Assembly (NCBI GenBank): GCA_900074745.1
Contig: LT598469.1
Span: 992,001 to 1,056,000, forward strand
Source of the DNA: Lachancea mirantina
Lineage: Eukaryota; Ascomycota; Saccharomycetes; Saccharomycetales; Saccharomycetaceae
Direction: 5' to 3'
Length of the DNA: 64,000 bases
The notes under the pieces were generated by a model that searched no databases, was not told the DNA's origin, and was given only the letters and a program-made list of their open reading frames with translations. The first letter of the stretch is position 1. Every line of letters starts with the position of its first letter. Both the position numbers and the translations under genes were made by a program. Positions 11,835 through 21,707 of the stretch are shown one piece after another.

Positions 11835-13481
11835 TCAAGTATTCAAGCGTCTATAGGTGAACAATAAGTCGGCGTTTACGACTGTGCGGGAGACAAGTTC
11901 CGTTAAAGGCGCGAAACTTTGCTCCTGTAGCAAGTGATGAACTATCGAAAACCCGTTTGAATACTGGGTGGTGAAGACATCGGCAAGGTATGTTGTGTTG
12001 AAATGGCTAAATCCCTGACTTGTTTGGATAAGTTCCCATTGTTCAGGATCCGATACCATAGGTAACACAGAAAGGTCAGGGTGGGAGATGATGATAAAGT
12101 CGAATGAGTCCCATCTGTTGTACAAATCTGAAAGTCTTTCCGTTTTATCATACGTTATGCCGAATTTGTCATTCAATTGACCGAAAAGTGTTGCACCAGT
12201 CATGCACGCGGGCACATCTAGATAAACCGTCGCATTTTTTATGCCGTTTTCCAGCACGTAGCTGTTGAATTGCATGAGCGCTTGTCCACCTGGGTAATTT
12301 AAGGACGAAATGTAAAGAAAGGCCCCGGAAATTGCCAAAGAAGCCAACGGAGAGGCCAATAATATAGCTTTGGTAGCCAAAGCTTTTACGATATGAGGAT
12401 CGCCGCTTTCAAATAGATACGAGGAGCTGCGACTACCCAGTAATGTGATAATCGGCACCGTATAGACAATGAAGCGCCATTCCTTGTGTGGCTGGAAGGA
12501 CATAACGAAAATATGGAAATATGATGCAAGTCCGGCAATCTTCAGTTCTTCCGGAGCGACTTTGAAGCCAAGGTAGTTCAACAACAATACCGTTGGAGGA
12601 AGGAACAGCATTGGCAGAAACCCTGTGAAATACGCCAAAAAAGGTTTGGTACCCCATTTAACAGATTCGCCAGATACAATGTTAAATAGAAACGCATCGG
12701 CTTCGGGTAGGATCCACCGGTGCCAGAAGTACGAGTCAACGAAAACGGACAACGAGATACCTAGTGCAGCGCCCTTAATCCCTGCAGTCACAAGTTTTAA
12801 AAAAGTGAGTTTGCGATACTTCAAAGTGAATATTCCAATTCCAGCACACAATGCAAGCAATTCCAAACGGAAAACTGGTGACGTGAAAGCGTAAATTGAG
12901 ACTGCAGTACTATAGTTTCCCTTCATGATTTGAGCCATAGCGACATTTGACAGCGCAAAGGCACCAACAAAATTGGGCAGTGTTCTCGATGAGTAGTACA
13001 TTAAATGAAACTGAGTGAACAAAAAAACGGAAAACCAACTTCCGATGGTGTTAGGCTGTTCTTGATCTGCATCACTTTTCTTCTCATTGTCTTTCTTCTT
13101 GTCCAACAGGCCTTGTGCCGCGTACTTGAGGTAAATCAAACTCAACCCATTGATTAAACCTTCCACAGCCCTTGTAAGTAATTGTGCTTCAAATCCGGAT
13201 GCACCTCCGGCTATACTTCCGGGACCCTTCGACACAAATTGAGAAACAAATAAAAAAGGTTTTGTAAACATTGCTAGCACAAGGGGTCCCATAAATGACC
13301 GAGGCACGACACCAGGGAATTGATGATGGTCATATTTCGAAATATCGAAAACTCCATATTTCAAAATATCATGAACGGCTTGAATCGTAAAGCTCTCCTC
13401 AACTTTGGTAAACGGCGACATAATCAAATGGAAAAGAATGACCACCAGAAGCGCAGTGTCCAAGAATGACCAACGAATCAT
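11835..13481 (-). CDS. ALG12: ER alpha-1,6-mannosyltransferase Alg12
   Basis: Dolichol-P-mannose dependent mannosyltransferase that adds the eighth mannose (alpha-1,6) to the lipid-linked N-glycan precursor in the ER lumen. The 548-aa protein (S. cerevisiae 551) is strongly hydrophobic with many membrane segments. Near the N-terminus it has the GT22 family signature SPFTKVEESFTIQAVHD, and FMSFQPHKEWRFIVYTVP further on, both diagnostic for the Alg9/Alg12/Gpi10 family. It converges with IMG2 (65 bp) and diverges from ZNG1. Confidence 0.95.
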   Translation of the reverse strand: MIRWSFLDTALLVVILFHLIMSPFTKVEESFTIQAVHDILKYGVFDISKYDHHQFPGVVPRSFMGPLVLAMFTKPFLFVSQFVSKGPGSIAGGASGFEAQLLTRAVEGLINGLSLIYLKYAAQGLLDKKKDNEKKSDADQEQPNTIGSWFSVFLFTQFHLMYYSSRTLPNFVGAFALSNVAMAQIMKGNYSTAVSIYAFTSPVFRLELLALCAGIGIFTLKYRKLTFLKLVTAGIKGAALGISLSVFVDSYFWHRWILPEADAFLFNIVSGESVKWGTKPFLAYFTGFLPMLFLPPTVLLLNYLGFKVAPEELKIAGLASYFHIFVMSFQPHKEWRFIVYTVPIITLLGSRSSSYLFESGDPHIVKALATKAILLASPLASLAISGAFLYISSLNYPGGQALMQFNSYVLENGIKNATVYLDVPACMTGATLFGQLNDKFGITYDKTERLSDLYNRWDSFDFIIISHPDLSVLPMVSDPEQWELIQTSQGFSHFNTTYLADVFTTQYSNGFSIVHHLLQEQSFAPLTELVSRTVVNADLLFTYRRLNT

Positions 13482-13581
13482 CTCAATTGATTCCTATGTC
13501 TTCTCTTGTATCCTGTGATGAGGGATTTCCTTGATAGAGATTGTAATATTTTTTGGAAAACCATCTCAAGTCTCGGACTTT

Positions 13582-13589
13582 TATATATA
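13582..13589. promoter_or_regulatory. TATA element between ALG12 and ZNG1
   Basis: TATATATA, symmetric, in the 136-bp divergent promoter. It lies 100 bp from the ALG12 ATG but only 28 bp before the ZNG1 ATG. Yeast transcripts usually start 40 or more bases downstream of TATA, so it more likely serves ALG12. Confidence 0.5.
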
Positions 13590-13617
13590 TACATATATCA
13601 ATATACCTGAGAGAAAA

Positions 13618-14835
13618 ATGTCTGCGCTGAAAAACTTCAAGTATCAGGAGGATGAAGATGGTCCAATACCGAGTCTGGTCACTGGGAAAGAGGAAAACAT
13701 CAATGAGGTTTTGGGTGAACTCAGCTTCGATGGTGGGAGATGTATCGTGAGCGAGAAGAAGATCGATATGGCGAACAAGCAGTTTGAAGAAAAGGTTGAA
13801 ACGTTTAAAAAAGTTCCAGTGACGATCATAACGGGTTATTTGGGGTCTGGTAAATCGACAGCGTTGGAAAAACTGGCCTTGAAGGGCTCTGATCGACGTA
13901 TGGCCATCATATTGAATGAATTTGGAGATTCGAATGATATTGAAAAATCGATGACTATTAGAAACGGCGAAAATAGATACGAGGAATGGCTTGATTTGGG
14001 TAATGGATGCCTGTGCTGCAGTTTGAAGGACGTCGGGATCAAAGCTATCGAGAATATGATTGCACATAGCCCAGGTAAAATCGATTATATCTTACTCGAA
14101 ACGTCAGGACTAGCTGATCCAGGCCCCATAGCGAAGATGTTTTGGCTGGATGAGGGTCTCAACAGTAACATTTACATAGATGGAGTTGTTACCGTTTTAG
14201 ACGCTGTGAATATCTCACAATGTCTGGATGATATTTCTCCAGAGGCGCATTGGCATGGCGAGAATGTGTTCATCGAAGAAAAAGTAACTGCGGCGCATCT
14301 CCAACTGGTGATGGCTGATGTCATTTTACTGAATAAAGTGGACCTTGCCGAAGAACAGGGTTTGGATCTGGAAAAAGTGGAAAGCAGAATACGGCTTGTA
14401 AATAGCATAGCCCCGATATATCGGACAGCCTACGGTGAGCTTCCTATCGAAAAAGTTCTGGATTTACATGCATTCGAATCTTTCAAGCTAGAACAACAAC
14501 CGTCAGGTAATTTCCACGACCCGAGAATGCGAACTGTGTCGATGAGTTTCCCAGCTCTACGAGATCAAGCGCATTTTGAAAGATTTCTTGAAAACTTCCT
14601 GCGTCCTGTTCATTGGAAGAATTATGGACAAGATCTAGAAGGAGATTGGGAAATTCATAGATCCAAAGGGCTTCTTCTTGTTGGTGATGAGTGTAAAGTT
14701 CTGCAAGGGGTACGAGACACTTTTGATATTGTGCCTGGAAGACGACAACCTGGATCAGATTGCTGTAAACTGGTTTTCATTGGCAAAGATATTGACGAAG
14801 ATATTTTCGTTGATATCTTAAAACAATTTACATAG
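13618..14835 (+). CDS. ZNG1: Zinc-regulated GTPase metalloprotein activator (COG0523/CobW family)
   Basis: G3E-family GTPase of the CobW/COG0523 group. Zng1 proteins deliver zinc to client enzymes such as methionine aminopeptidase Map1. The 405-aa protein has Walker A TGYLGSGKST (72-81), the metal-binding CxCC (CLCC at 131-134), a switch region LLETSGLADP, the guanine-specificity NKVD, and a C-terminal CobW domain ending near FIGKD. The start is the ATG at 13618 (MSALKNFKYQ). The next in-frame ATG (13768, residue 51) would also keep Walker A and cannot be excluded given the TATA position. The human METAP1-binding motif CPELVP is not preserved; DGPIPSLV stands at the expected place. Ortholog of YNR029C by order. 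Confidence 0.93.
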   Translation: MSALKNFKYQEDEDGPIPSLVTGKEENINEVLGELSFDGGRCIVSEKKIDMANKQFEEKVETFKKVPVTIITGYLGSGKSTALEKLALKGSDRRMAIILNEFGDSNDIEKSMTIRNGENRYEEWLDLGNGCLCCSLKDVGIKAIENMIAHSPGKIDYILLETSGLADPGPIAKMFWLDEGLNSNIYIDGVVTVLDAVNISQCLDDISPEAHWHGENVFIEEKVTAAHLQLVMADVILLNKVDLAEEQGLDLEKVESRIRLVNSIAPIYRTAYGELPIEKVLDLHAFESFKLEQQPSGNFHDPRMRTVSMSFPALRDQAHFERFLENFLRPVHWKNYGQDLEGDWEIHRSKGLLLVGDECKVLQGVRDTFDIVPGRRQPGSDCCKLVFIGKDIDEDIFVDILKQFT

Positions 14836-14890
14836 TTTTTTAGCTGTTTATTGCATTGTCAAACATAAAAACTTACTTACTTCCCAGAGC

Positions 14891-15814
14891 TCAGTCGTGC
14901 CTCATAGACACGACGTTGCTAGTCTTGCTGAAAATCCGCTTCCGATTGCGGGCGAGAAGGTAGAGCAACCCCACGACGCTCAATCCACCAAGGACTTTCA
15001 AGAGTGGGTGATGGAGCTTAGCATACAACTCTTCAACCATTTCGGCTTCTTCCTCTTTACCTTTCGCCATCATAGCCTTCATGGTTACACCCTGGGAGCT
15101 GTCTCCTTCTTTAAACTTTTTGAGCTTCTCTTGATATTTGGCATGTAGCTCTTCTTTGTTGGCAAGTTGCAAAGTGTCTGCGAGACTATATTTGACTTTC
15201 ACGTCTTTGAGAGGCTTGTCGTCTTTATCGGTAGGAACGTGTTGAACGTGTTCAATGAGCCCTTCAAGACCAGCGACTACTTGTCCGAAAACGACGTGCT
15301 TGCCGTCAAGGTCTGGGATGGGCTCAGTAGACGTGGTGATGAAAAATTGCGACGCGTTAGAGTCCGGTTTGCCGAGATTCGCCATTGAGACTCTTCCAGG
15401 TCTATCGTGCTTCAATTCAAACGACTCATCCGCGAAATATGTTCCATAGATCGAGAACGGACCAACATCGGGCAAAACATTCCCACCTTGAATCATAAAC
15501 CCGGGTATGATACGGTGAAATAGCGTGTCTTTGTAAGACAGCGTGAACGAGTCCAATTTCTCACTTTTACCCTTAAGAACGGCTCTGATACCACCTGCAA
15601 TTTTTTGGAAATTCTCAACGGTTTTTTCGACCACCGTTCCATACAATTCGATCGTAATGTCGTGTTCCTTTACTTCAAGCGTGTTTTGGTCTGTATACTC
15701 AACCGTCATCAATACCCTGTGAGTTACAGGCGGATTAGGCTCATATATCTTTTCAGCACATTGAACTGCTCTAAACAGCGTCCATAGAACGCAAAGGACG
15801 TATTTCAGTAGCAT
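14891..15814 (-). CDS. CPR8: Secretory-pathway cyclophilin (Cpr4/Cpr8 type)
   Basis: Peptidyl-prolyl isomerase of the cyclophilin fold in the secretory pathway or vacuole. The 307-aa protein has a signal peptide (about 1-19, ending RAVQCA), a cyclophilin domain with FHRIIPGFMIQGGN carrying the catalytic Arg, Phe and Gln, and a membrane segment near the C-terminus (about 270-290) followed by basic residues, so it is probably anchored. The cyclosporin-contact tryptophan before LDGKHVVFG is replaced (PDLDGKHVVFG), which suggests weak drug binding. S. cerevisiae has two copies, CPR8 (308 aa) and CPR4 (318 aa). It ends 55 bp from the convergent ZNG1. Confidence 0.93.
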   Translation of the reverse strand: MLLKYVLCVLWTLFRAVQCAEKIYEPNPPVTHRVLMTVEYTDQNTLEVKEHDITIELYGTVVEKTVENFQKIAGGIRAVLKGKSEKLDSFTLSYKDTLFHRIIPGFMIQGGNVLPDVGPFSIYGTYFADESFELKHDRPGRVSMANLGKPDSNASQFFITTSTEPIPDLDGKHVVFGQVVAGLEGLIEHVQHVPTDKDDKPLKDVKVKYSLADTLQLANKEELHAKYQEKLKKFKEGDSSQGVTMKAMMAKGKEEEAEMVEELYAKLHHPLLKVLGGLSVVGLLYLLARNRKRIFSKTSNVVSMRHD

Positions 15815-16481
15815 TTCGCTGTGTTTTGCTATGTTTTGCTATACGCTTGCACTTGTTAAACGTATCGGTAATATTTGAGTATTTTGAGTATTCGAGTTCT
15901 TCTTTCTTTCATGCACCGAATAAATTTGAAGGTCATCTTCACCAAGACTGTCATCATCACTTGATCTAAAACACCTGTAAACAAGGCCATTCCATTGACA
16001 TTTATTTCTAATTTAGAGCTAGATTTGAGCAACCTTCACCAATTTATTGGTGTTTAAATGGCGTGTTATGGACCAAAGCCTTGAGAAGTGAGTGCAATTT
16101 TGCCATTCCGAAAACATATTATCAAACAGAACAAACGGGCAAGTAGCCAAATGAGAATCAAAATCTTGATACACCGCGAATAAAATACTAAAAAGTGTTG
16201 ATTGCGCTTTTTGCTCTGATGTCGTCACGATGCAGTTACTCGACTAATAATCGCTTCCAAGGTGAAGAGGCGTAAAAATAAGAAAAGAAGAACGAGGATA
16301 ATTGTCCTGGAAAAACTACCGACTCATTGTCTTAAATCCCTTTTTTTTTGTTACACTAATGTCCGCACCACGTACTACATTCGTGATTTCCTCCTTTCCT
16401 CAACATTCATCATGTACAATCGGATGTGATGACGAAAGAAACTTGCTGAATTAAACATAGAAAGCACGTAGGTGACGATTT

Positions 16482-16658
16482 TATATATAACAGTATGGCG
16501 ATGACGACGACGATGAAGGTATAAAGCTGTTTTGATGAAGTGTCTGCTTTTTTTGTCGATTGTCCATCTCTGAACTATTACAATACTGTTAAAATTACTA
16601 GAATGACAGTTTTATAGATAAGATTACCATGATGAGATCGCAAGATGGCACCAGGTGA
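16482..16658 (+). promoter_or_regulatory. Leader of the Zn-cluster gene: TATA and overlapping uORF
   Basis: The 830-bp divergent intergenic region 15815-16644 has no other supportable gene. TATATATAA lies at 16482-16490, about 155 bp before the Zn-cluster ATG. A 9-codon upstream ORF starts with ATGATG at 16629 and stops at 16656-16658, overlapping the main ATG (16645) in another frame. If the mRNA includes it, ribosomes must leak past two AUGs to make the regulator, which implies low or regulated translation. Confidence 0.55.
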
Positions 16659-18729
16659 AAGTGCGACTAAGTCCCTGAAGAAAAGAGGCAGAAGAGCTTT
16701 ACGCGCTTGCGATGCCTGCAGGAGGCTCAAGTCGAGATGTATACCTTCACCTTTGCAAACTGAGATGCAATGTCTCCGGTGTGATTCTTTGAACATCAGA
16801 TGTTCATTTCAAAATCTGGTTGAAAACGAACAAGTCTCGACATCTGCTGCAGATTCAATTCTTGATGATGCCGAAGAACCGTCACTAGGCGCAGATTCTG
16901 CAGAATGGACCAAAACATTGCTGAAAAGCGGATACACACCAGAGCATTTTGCAGCGAACTCAAAACTCTTGCACAACATTGACCGTAACGTTTCGCGGCT
17001 GCTAGGTCTCCTGGAAAGAAACTATGGCAATGTGAAGCAACAGCAAGGGACGGAAAACAAGACAAAAGCCATCGATTCGGTGCTTATAGAAGCAGTCAAG
17101 ATGATGACTTCTACAAGTGGGCAAACTCTGGTACCAGCAAATGAAACCCCAGAACCATATTTTTCAACAGAGCAACGTCATTTCACGCCTTACCTCGCGA
17201 GCCCTTTCACCATGGTTTCTCAGCTCGTGTCTCGAGAAAATCTACCACTTGCCATATACAGACTGCACGAACCCTCCGCATACGATCAAACGGACGACAT
17301 TGTTACCATGAAACTGGTTACATTAAAAGAAGCAACTAGCTTAATGCAAGATTTCCGTGAACGTTACGGTAATTGGTGTTCTTTCCCGGAAGAAATCTCT
17401 ACAGAAAGGTTGGTGGAAAACATCAGGGCCAAGAATGCCTCGCTTCTTCTAAGTGCTGCCTGTGTCATGGCCTTAAGATACACGGATCAACATCACGATA
17501 TTAAAATTCGCATCTACAAAAACCTCCTCTATAAATTGAAATCCGATTTAGGGCTGGCAATGAAATGCGTTCCTCAAACAACAGAGTTTATTCAAGCGAT
17601 TGTCATTTTATCCATCTATTCATCTTCTTTTAGCAGTGACATAATGTCGGTAGACGGCTGGTACATCTCCGGGATAGGCATTAAACAATATCTCACCAAG
17701 AATATTTCTGAGGCTCTTCTCGCATTTCGAGACAAAACATCTGCAAACTTCTCTTTTGGACTTTCAGGTGGCGGTGTTGATTCCCTGGACTACAACATTT
17801 TCGAGGAGGATGAGGAATTTGAAAAGCTGACGTCTTTCCGACTTTGGAATCATTTAACCTTAGTACACATCACGCATTGCGTATTTTCTGGGAGAATGAG
17901 TATTGTTGATGAAGTAAGGGCTGATTTATGTCGGCGAACGTTAGATCTGCCCAACGCTACGAATTTTGATGGAAGAATGGTTGCCGAGATATCCTTGCAA
18001 TTCAAACTCTACAATTTCATGCAGCAATGTAGCGTAGACGATGCTTTCATGAGGTCAGGAAATTTAGATATCTTTGAGAACATAAACGAGGAGCTCAAAG
18101 AATGGCTGGCAGAGTGGACTTATTTATTTTCACAACCCATTCAGCCAAAGACTCAGTACGTGGAGTTTGCTTATCACTACGGGAATGCAATTGTGCTTTA
18201 TGTTGGTTACCATAAGCTTTATGAGATTAATAAACCATACAAGCGCAATCCGGTTACTGAACCCGGTTATCAAAAGCCATTTAGAACGGCCATTGGCGAA
18301 TACATAAGTCAAATTTTCCCCGTGCATGAAGTTTTATCCTATATGCCTTCGGATAAACAGATTGAACTTTTGAGACATTGCCATCATTGTGTCAAGACAA
18401 TGGTCACCGACAAGTTTGAGAGCTTCAAATATTTGTCTGATCAGGTTTATTTTTCTTGCGTGCATAGCTCCCTCATGTGCATAATGACAGCCCACCTCTT
18501 GTATTATCAAGAAAAATCTCTCCTACATGAAAATGAGCTCGAAAGCATTTTGATGAACATCAGAAACTTTATTGAAAGGTTGCGCGTTATCCGTGAAGGT
18601 GAACTGAAAAGCTTTTGGGTCGAGGAAGTTGATCTCAAAGTGCCGAGCGTTGTCCTGCAATACCACAATGCGATACTACAATGTTTTTCGAGCCACTTTC
18701 CAGAGCATTTAACGTCGAACTTGAAATGA
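16645..18729 (+). CDS. Zn(II)2Cys6 transcription factor, target unknown
   Basis: Fungal zinc-cluster regulator of 694 aa. Basic residues (KKRGRR) precede a canonical binuclear cluster: Cys at 22, 25, 32, 43, 46 and 53, spacing C-x2-C-x6-C-x10-C-x2-C-x6-C, within RACDACRRLKSRC. The middle and C-terminal parts show the helical, hydrophobic character of the fungal transcription-factor regulatory region, but I cannot assign it to a named subfamily. The start is the first ATG that leaves the cluster intact; it is preceded by an overlapping uORF. There is no zinc-cluster gene between CPR4/CPR8 and ATG15 in S. cerevisiae, so this gene was either lost there or gained here. Confidence 0.9.
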   Translation: MAPGESATKSLKKRGRRALRACDACRRLKSRCIPSPLQTEMQCLRCDSLNIRCSFQNLVENEQVSTSAADSILDDAEEPSLGADSAEWTKTLLKSGYTPEHFAANSKLLHNIDRNVSRLLGLLERNYGNVKQQQGTENKTKAIDSVLIEAVKMMTSTSGQTLVPANETPEPYFSTEQRHFTPYLASPFTMVSQLVSRENLPLAIYRLHEPSAYDQTDDIVTMKLVTLKEATSLMQDFRERYGNWCSFPEEISTERLVENIRAKNASLLLSAACVMALRYTDQHHDIKIRIYKNLLYKLKSDLGLAMKCVPQTTEFIQAIVILSIYSSSFSSDIMSVDGWYISGIGIKQYLTKNISEALLAFRDKTSANFSFGLSGGGVDSLDYNIFEEDEEFEKLTSFRLWNHLTLVHITHCVFSGRMSIVDEVRADLCRRTLDLPNATNFDGRMVAEISLQFKLYNFMQQCSVDDAFMRSGNLDIFENINEELKEWLAEWTYLFSQPIQPKTQYVEFAYHYGNAIVLYVGYHKLYEINKPYKRNPVTEPGYQKPFRTAIGEYISQIFPVHEVLSYMPSDKQIELLRHCHHCVKTMVTDKFESFKYLSDQVYFSCVHSSLMCIMTAHLLYYQEKSLLHENELESILMNIRNFIERLRVIREGELKSFWVEEVDLKVPSVVLQYHNAILQCFSSHFPEHLTSNLK

Positions 18730-18816
18730 AATGTCGTTTTAAGACCGCAACAGGATAAATCGAAGCAGCATTTATATTGTTCTTCTGGTGCCAAGTCTAT
18801 TTGTTCGCCTAATGAA

Positions 18817-20364
18817 CTATCCATGCATTGTGCATTTCCCATACCAGTTTCTGCCTACGCAACTGGAGGTTTCTGGGGGAGTTGTGGTAGCCGATAATGT
18901 TGAACTTGTTATGGTTGAAGTGATTGTTTTCGAAGGTTTAGAATCTCGATCGCGAATAAAATTCCAGTTATAACAATCGATGCAAGGTGCCGGCTTTTCG
19001 CATTTAGCAACGTCTTCATAACCATTCAAAACATTGTCAATAACCGTGTGAATGCGATGATTAAGCATATTAACATGCCATCCTAGGTCATTAACGGCAT
19101 CATATACGCAAACTCTTCCTGAATGACAGGAAGTTTCAAAAGCGTAACCCGCTATGGAGCAAGATGAACTGGCACCATTGCATGTGCCAACGAAAATAGG
19201 GTCTGCAGTATGTCCAAAATGCCACACACCTTCTAAATAGTCAGGAAGACCTGGAGGAGAAGGAAGATGTAACCTTTTGCTGGGAAGCAATTCCGGGGGA
19301 GCTTCGAACGTAACAACTGGTAAACCAAAGGTCCTACCAAGTAAGCTTGCTAGGGCCCCTCCTAATGAATGGCCTGTGACCCAGACATTCGCGTCTGGAT
19401 ACTTTTTCAGTACATGCTTGTAAACTTTCAAAACTCCGGAAAAGTACCTGTCTTTACGTCTGAGTTCATGTTCTAAGCATGTTTCGTCGCATGTGTACGA
19501 TTTGACAAAGCAGTCACAGACTGTAGTCCATAGATAGCTGACCCTTGCACAGCAGCATGAAAATAGTAAATTATCGTTAAGTTTGTCATTCGCGGTAGTT
19601 TCGTCTTCACCGGAGCCTGGCAATCCTCGCGCACTGGTACCCTTAATTGCAATAACCACCACGTTGGATTCCTCATTTGCAAAAATGTGACCTCTTATGC
19701 CGTCGCTATCCCATCCATGTCCTACACCGTCGGTGCTGTTCCAGGGCTCAGACACGTTTCTCCAGTCCCCAGTATGGGGTAATCTCACATAAGCATTTGA
19801 AGACATGAGCGCCAAATTCACAACCGTGTCTTTGTCTGACACATTCGGTGCAAGTACTATCTCATCTTCCCATTCTAAGTTCACTCTGGAGGCCATTTCG
19901 GGGTTATAAAGTGCAAAGTCAAGATAGGACTCTACGAACTGCGGATCGCGATGTTTCATTCTTTTAAGTTCTATGGGCTGCGCGTGCAAGGCAAATGTGT
20001 AATCCAAGGGGTTGTCAGTACTATATTTCGGGTTCGTTGTCCACAATTCCTTAACATTTTCGTCGTCACCATTTTGTTCGACTCGCATGTTCGTAAAAGC
20101 TCGCCTACCTTCTTCTACGTCTTCTGACGTTAGCTTTAACTCCTGCATGAGTGGTTTGCCACCAGTGCCTTGTTTCACCAGTGATTTCAACTTTAATGAA
20201 ACTGTTAGTGGTTCGCTGCTGCTGTTACCCTTTGGAACTTCATATCGATGAGCATGACCCAAATACGCATATACCACAGATCCAACAATAATTAGCAGGA
20301 AAAAAATTTGAGTGGACGTTCTCCACCTTTCAGATTTACCATTAAATCTTCTGGCTTCCTTCAT
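18817..20364 (-). CDS. ATG15: Vacuolar/autophagic-body lipase Atg15
   Basis: Lipase that breaks down autophagic bodies and MVB vesicles inside the vacuole, reaching it through the MVB pathway as a type II membrane protein. The 515-aa protein (S. cerevisiae 520) has a short cytosolic start, one membrane segment (about 19-36) and a lumenal lipase domain with nucleophile elbow GHSLGG (Ser 333). The aspartate of the triad is probably Asp 388 (HTADPI) and the histidine lies near 436-439. Several Asn-x-Ser/Thr sites occur in the lumenal part. The tail is Ser/Thr rich and ends with CVGRNWYGKC. The gene matches YCR068W by order and converges with the zinc-cluster gene over 87 bp. Confidence 0.96.
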   Translation of the reverse strand: MKEARRFNGKSERWRTSTQIFFLLIIVGSVVYAYLGHAHRYEVPKGNSSSEPLTVSLKLKSLVKQGTGGKPLMQELKLTSEDVEEGRRAFTNMRVEQNGDDENVKELWTTNPKYSTDNPLDYTFALHAQPIELKRMKHRDPQFVESYLDFALYNPEMASRVNLEWEDEIVLAPNVSDKDTVVNLALMSSNAYVRLPHTGDWRNVSEPWNSTDGVGHGWDSDGIRGHIFANEESNVVVIAIKGTSARGLPGSGEDETTANDKLNDNLLFSCCCARVSYLWTTVCDCFVKSYTCDETCLEHELRRKDRYFSGVLKVYKHVLKKYPDANVWVTGHSLGGALASLLGRTFGLPVVTFEAPPELLPSKRLHLPSPPGLPDYLEGVWHFGHTADPIFVGTCNGASSSCSIAGYAFETSCHSGRVCVYDAVNDLGWHVNMLNHRIHTVIDNVLNGYEDVAKCEKPAPCIDCYNWNFIRDRDSKPSKTITSTITSSTLSATTTPPETSSCVGRNWYGKCTMHG

Positions 20365-20688
20365 GAATGACTTCCTAGCCCCAGGGAAAGGGCTATCGTT
20401 TCAGAAAAGAGCCCCCTTCTAAACTAGAGTTCTCGATTATTCACGGTATCTCTATCTACCATCGTTGTCACTTTATCATACTCTACGAAGAAAGTCATAC
20501 GCCGTCGTCTTTCCAATGGTGCTGTTACTAAAGAGTTCCATATGGCACCAACATGGATCCATTGAAGCTTTTAAGCTTGACGTCGGTCCTTAACCTCATT
20601 CCCCCATTGCTATCCTCGCAGATTTCACTTCTCTTCTCGTTTATCTCTCGTCTCCATTGCGCCCCTACTAAAGCCTCAAATACGCCTT
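20365..20688. other. ATG15 promoter and BUD17 3' region
   Basis: 324 bp between ATG15 (start side) and BUD17 (3' side). I see no further gene and no motif strong enough to name. Confidence 0.6.
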
Positions 20689-21603
20689 CTATAATTGTTG
20701 CGGAGTGTATTTGAGAGGTGGATCAACTTTTAAAAGATCTCTGCATTCGATTAGTTTCAAATCGTTTATTTTCTTAGGACTTTCTAGCTTTAGGGCGAGT
20801 TCATTCAGCTCGTATGTTCTCTGTAGAATACTTTCCACTAACGACAAGGATTTGTTCAAAGCGGTCACAAGATCCTGTTGACCTGGAACCAACGCATCCA
20901 GGAGCAGGGCGCTGAGGAGGTCGCCGCTCCCGCTGAAATGTGCGCCGATTTTGGGCACCTCGAAAAAGAACGCAGATCTTGTCTCATAGTCGCTGCACGC
21001 AGAAATCAGACACACGTCTTTCAATGCGGGCAACACAACGCTTGTGGCGATCACGTTGTCGACACGAGGATATAATTCATGAAATCGATCAATGCTTGCC
21101 TTAAGTGTTTTTTGGTCCGTTATCGCTACCCCAGTCAAAGTCTCAATTTCAAACTGATTCGGGGTGGCCAAAAAAACACGACTTTGCTTCAAAATATCCC
21201 GGTATATCGGCACCGTTTCCTCGGGCACATATAACCGTCCATTATCCCCCAAAACTGGGTCTACTATCACTTTCAAACCGGGTGTTGACTCTTCCATTCT
21301 CTTTATCAATTTCCATACCCTGCTCAAACCTTCGACACTAGGTAAATACCCCGTGATTACTGCGTCATACTTAATATCCAATCCTTTTAAAAGACCTTTC
21401 TCAATAATTTCCTCCAATTCTTCAGGTGTTGACCTGAATCCACTGAAATGTCCATATCCAGGATGATTAGAAAACTGAACTGTATTTATAGCGTCAACGT
21501 CCCATCCTTTATACTGTAAAGGAAACGTAGCAGCCTTATTTCCCACATAACCATGGACCACATGGGATTGGATTGACAGGATCTTCCCTTTCATTTGACT
21601 CAT
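20689..21603 (-). CDS. BUD17: Pyridoxal kinase (Bud17)
   Basis: Putative pyridoxal/pyridoxine kinase of the PfkB-related ribokinase superfamily, which phosphorylates vitamin B6 to PLP. The 304-aa protein (S. cerevisiae Bud17 317) has the N-terminal SHVVHGYVGNKAATFPLQ characteristic of PdxK enzymes, DPVLGDNGRLYV, TPNQFEIETLTG, and the ATP/anion-hole motif SGSGDLLSALLLDAL with the catalytic Asp. It is divergent from SEC12 over 104 bp, as for YNR027W-YNR026C. Confidence 0.95.
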   Translation of the reverse strand: MSQMKGKILSIQSHVVHGYVGNKAATFPLQYKGWDVDAINTVQFSNHPGYGHFSGFRSTPEELEEIIEKGLLKGLDIKYDAVITGYLPSVEGLSRVWKLIKRMEESTPGLKVIVDPVLGDNGRLYVPEETVPIYRDILKQSRVFLATPNQFEIETLTGVAITDQKTLKASIDRFHELYPRVDNVIATSVVLPALKDVCLISACSDYETRSAFFFEVPKIGAHFSGSGDLLSALLLDALVPGQQDLVTALNKSLSLVESILQRTYELNELALKLESPKKINDLKLIECRDLLKVDPPLKYTPQQL

Positions 21604-21707
21604 CTTATATCTCGATTGATATTGTGAAAAATTGAGTAATCGCCTTATTAAACCTAATTAACTTTTTAAAAGACACATACTATAAATAAGGTGTTCTAAG
21701 AACAGAA

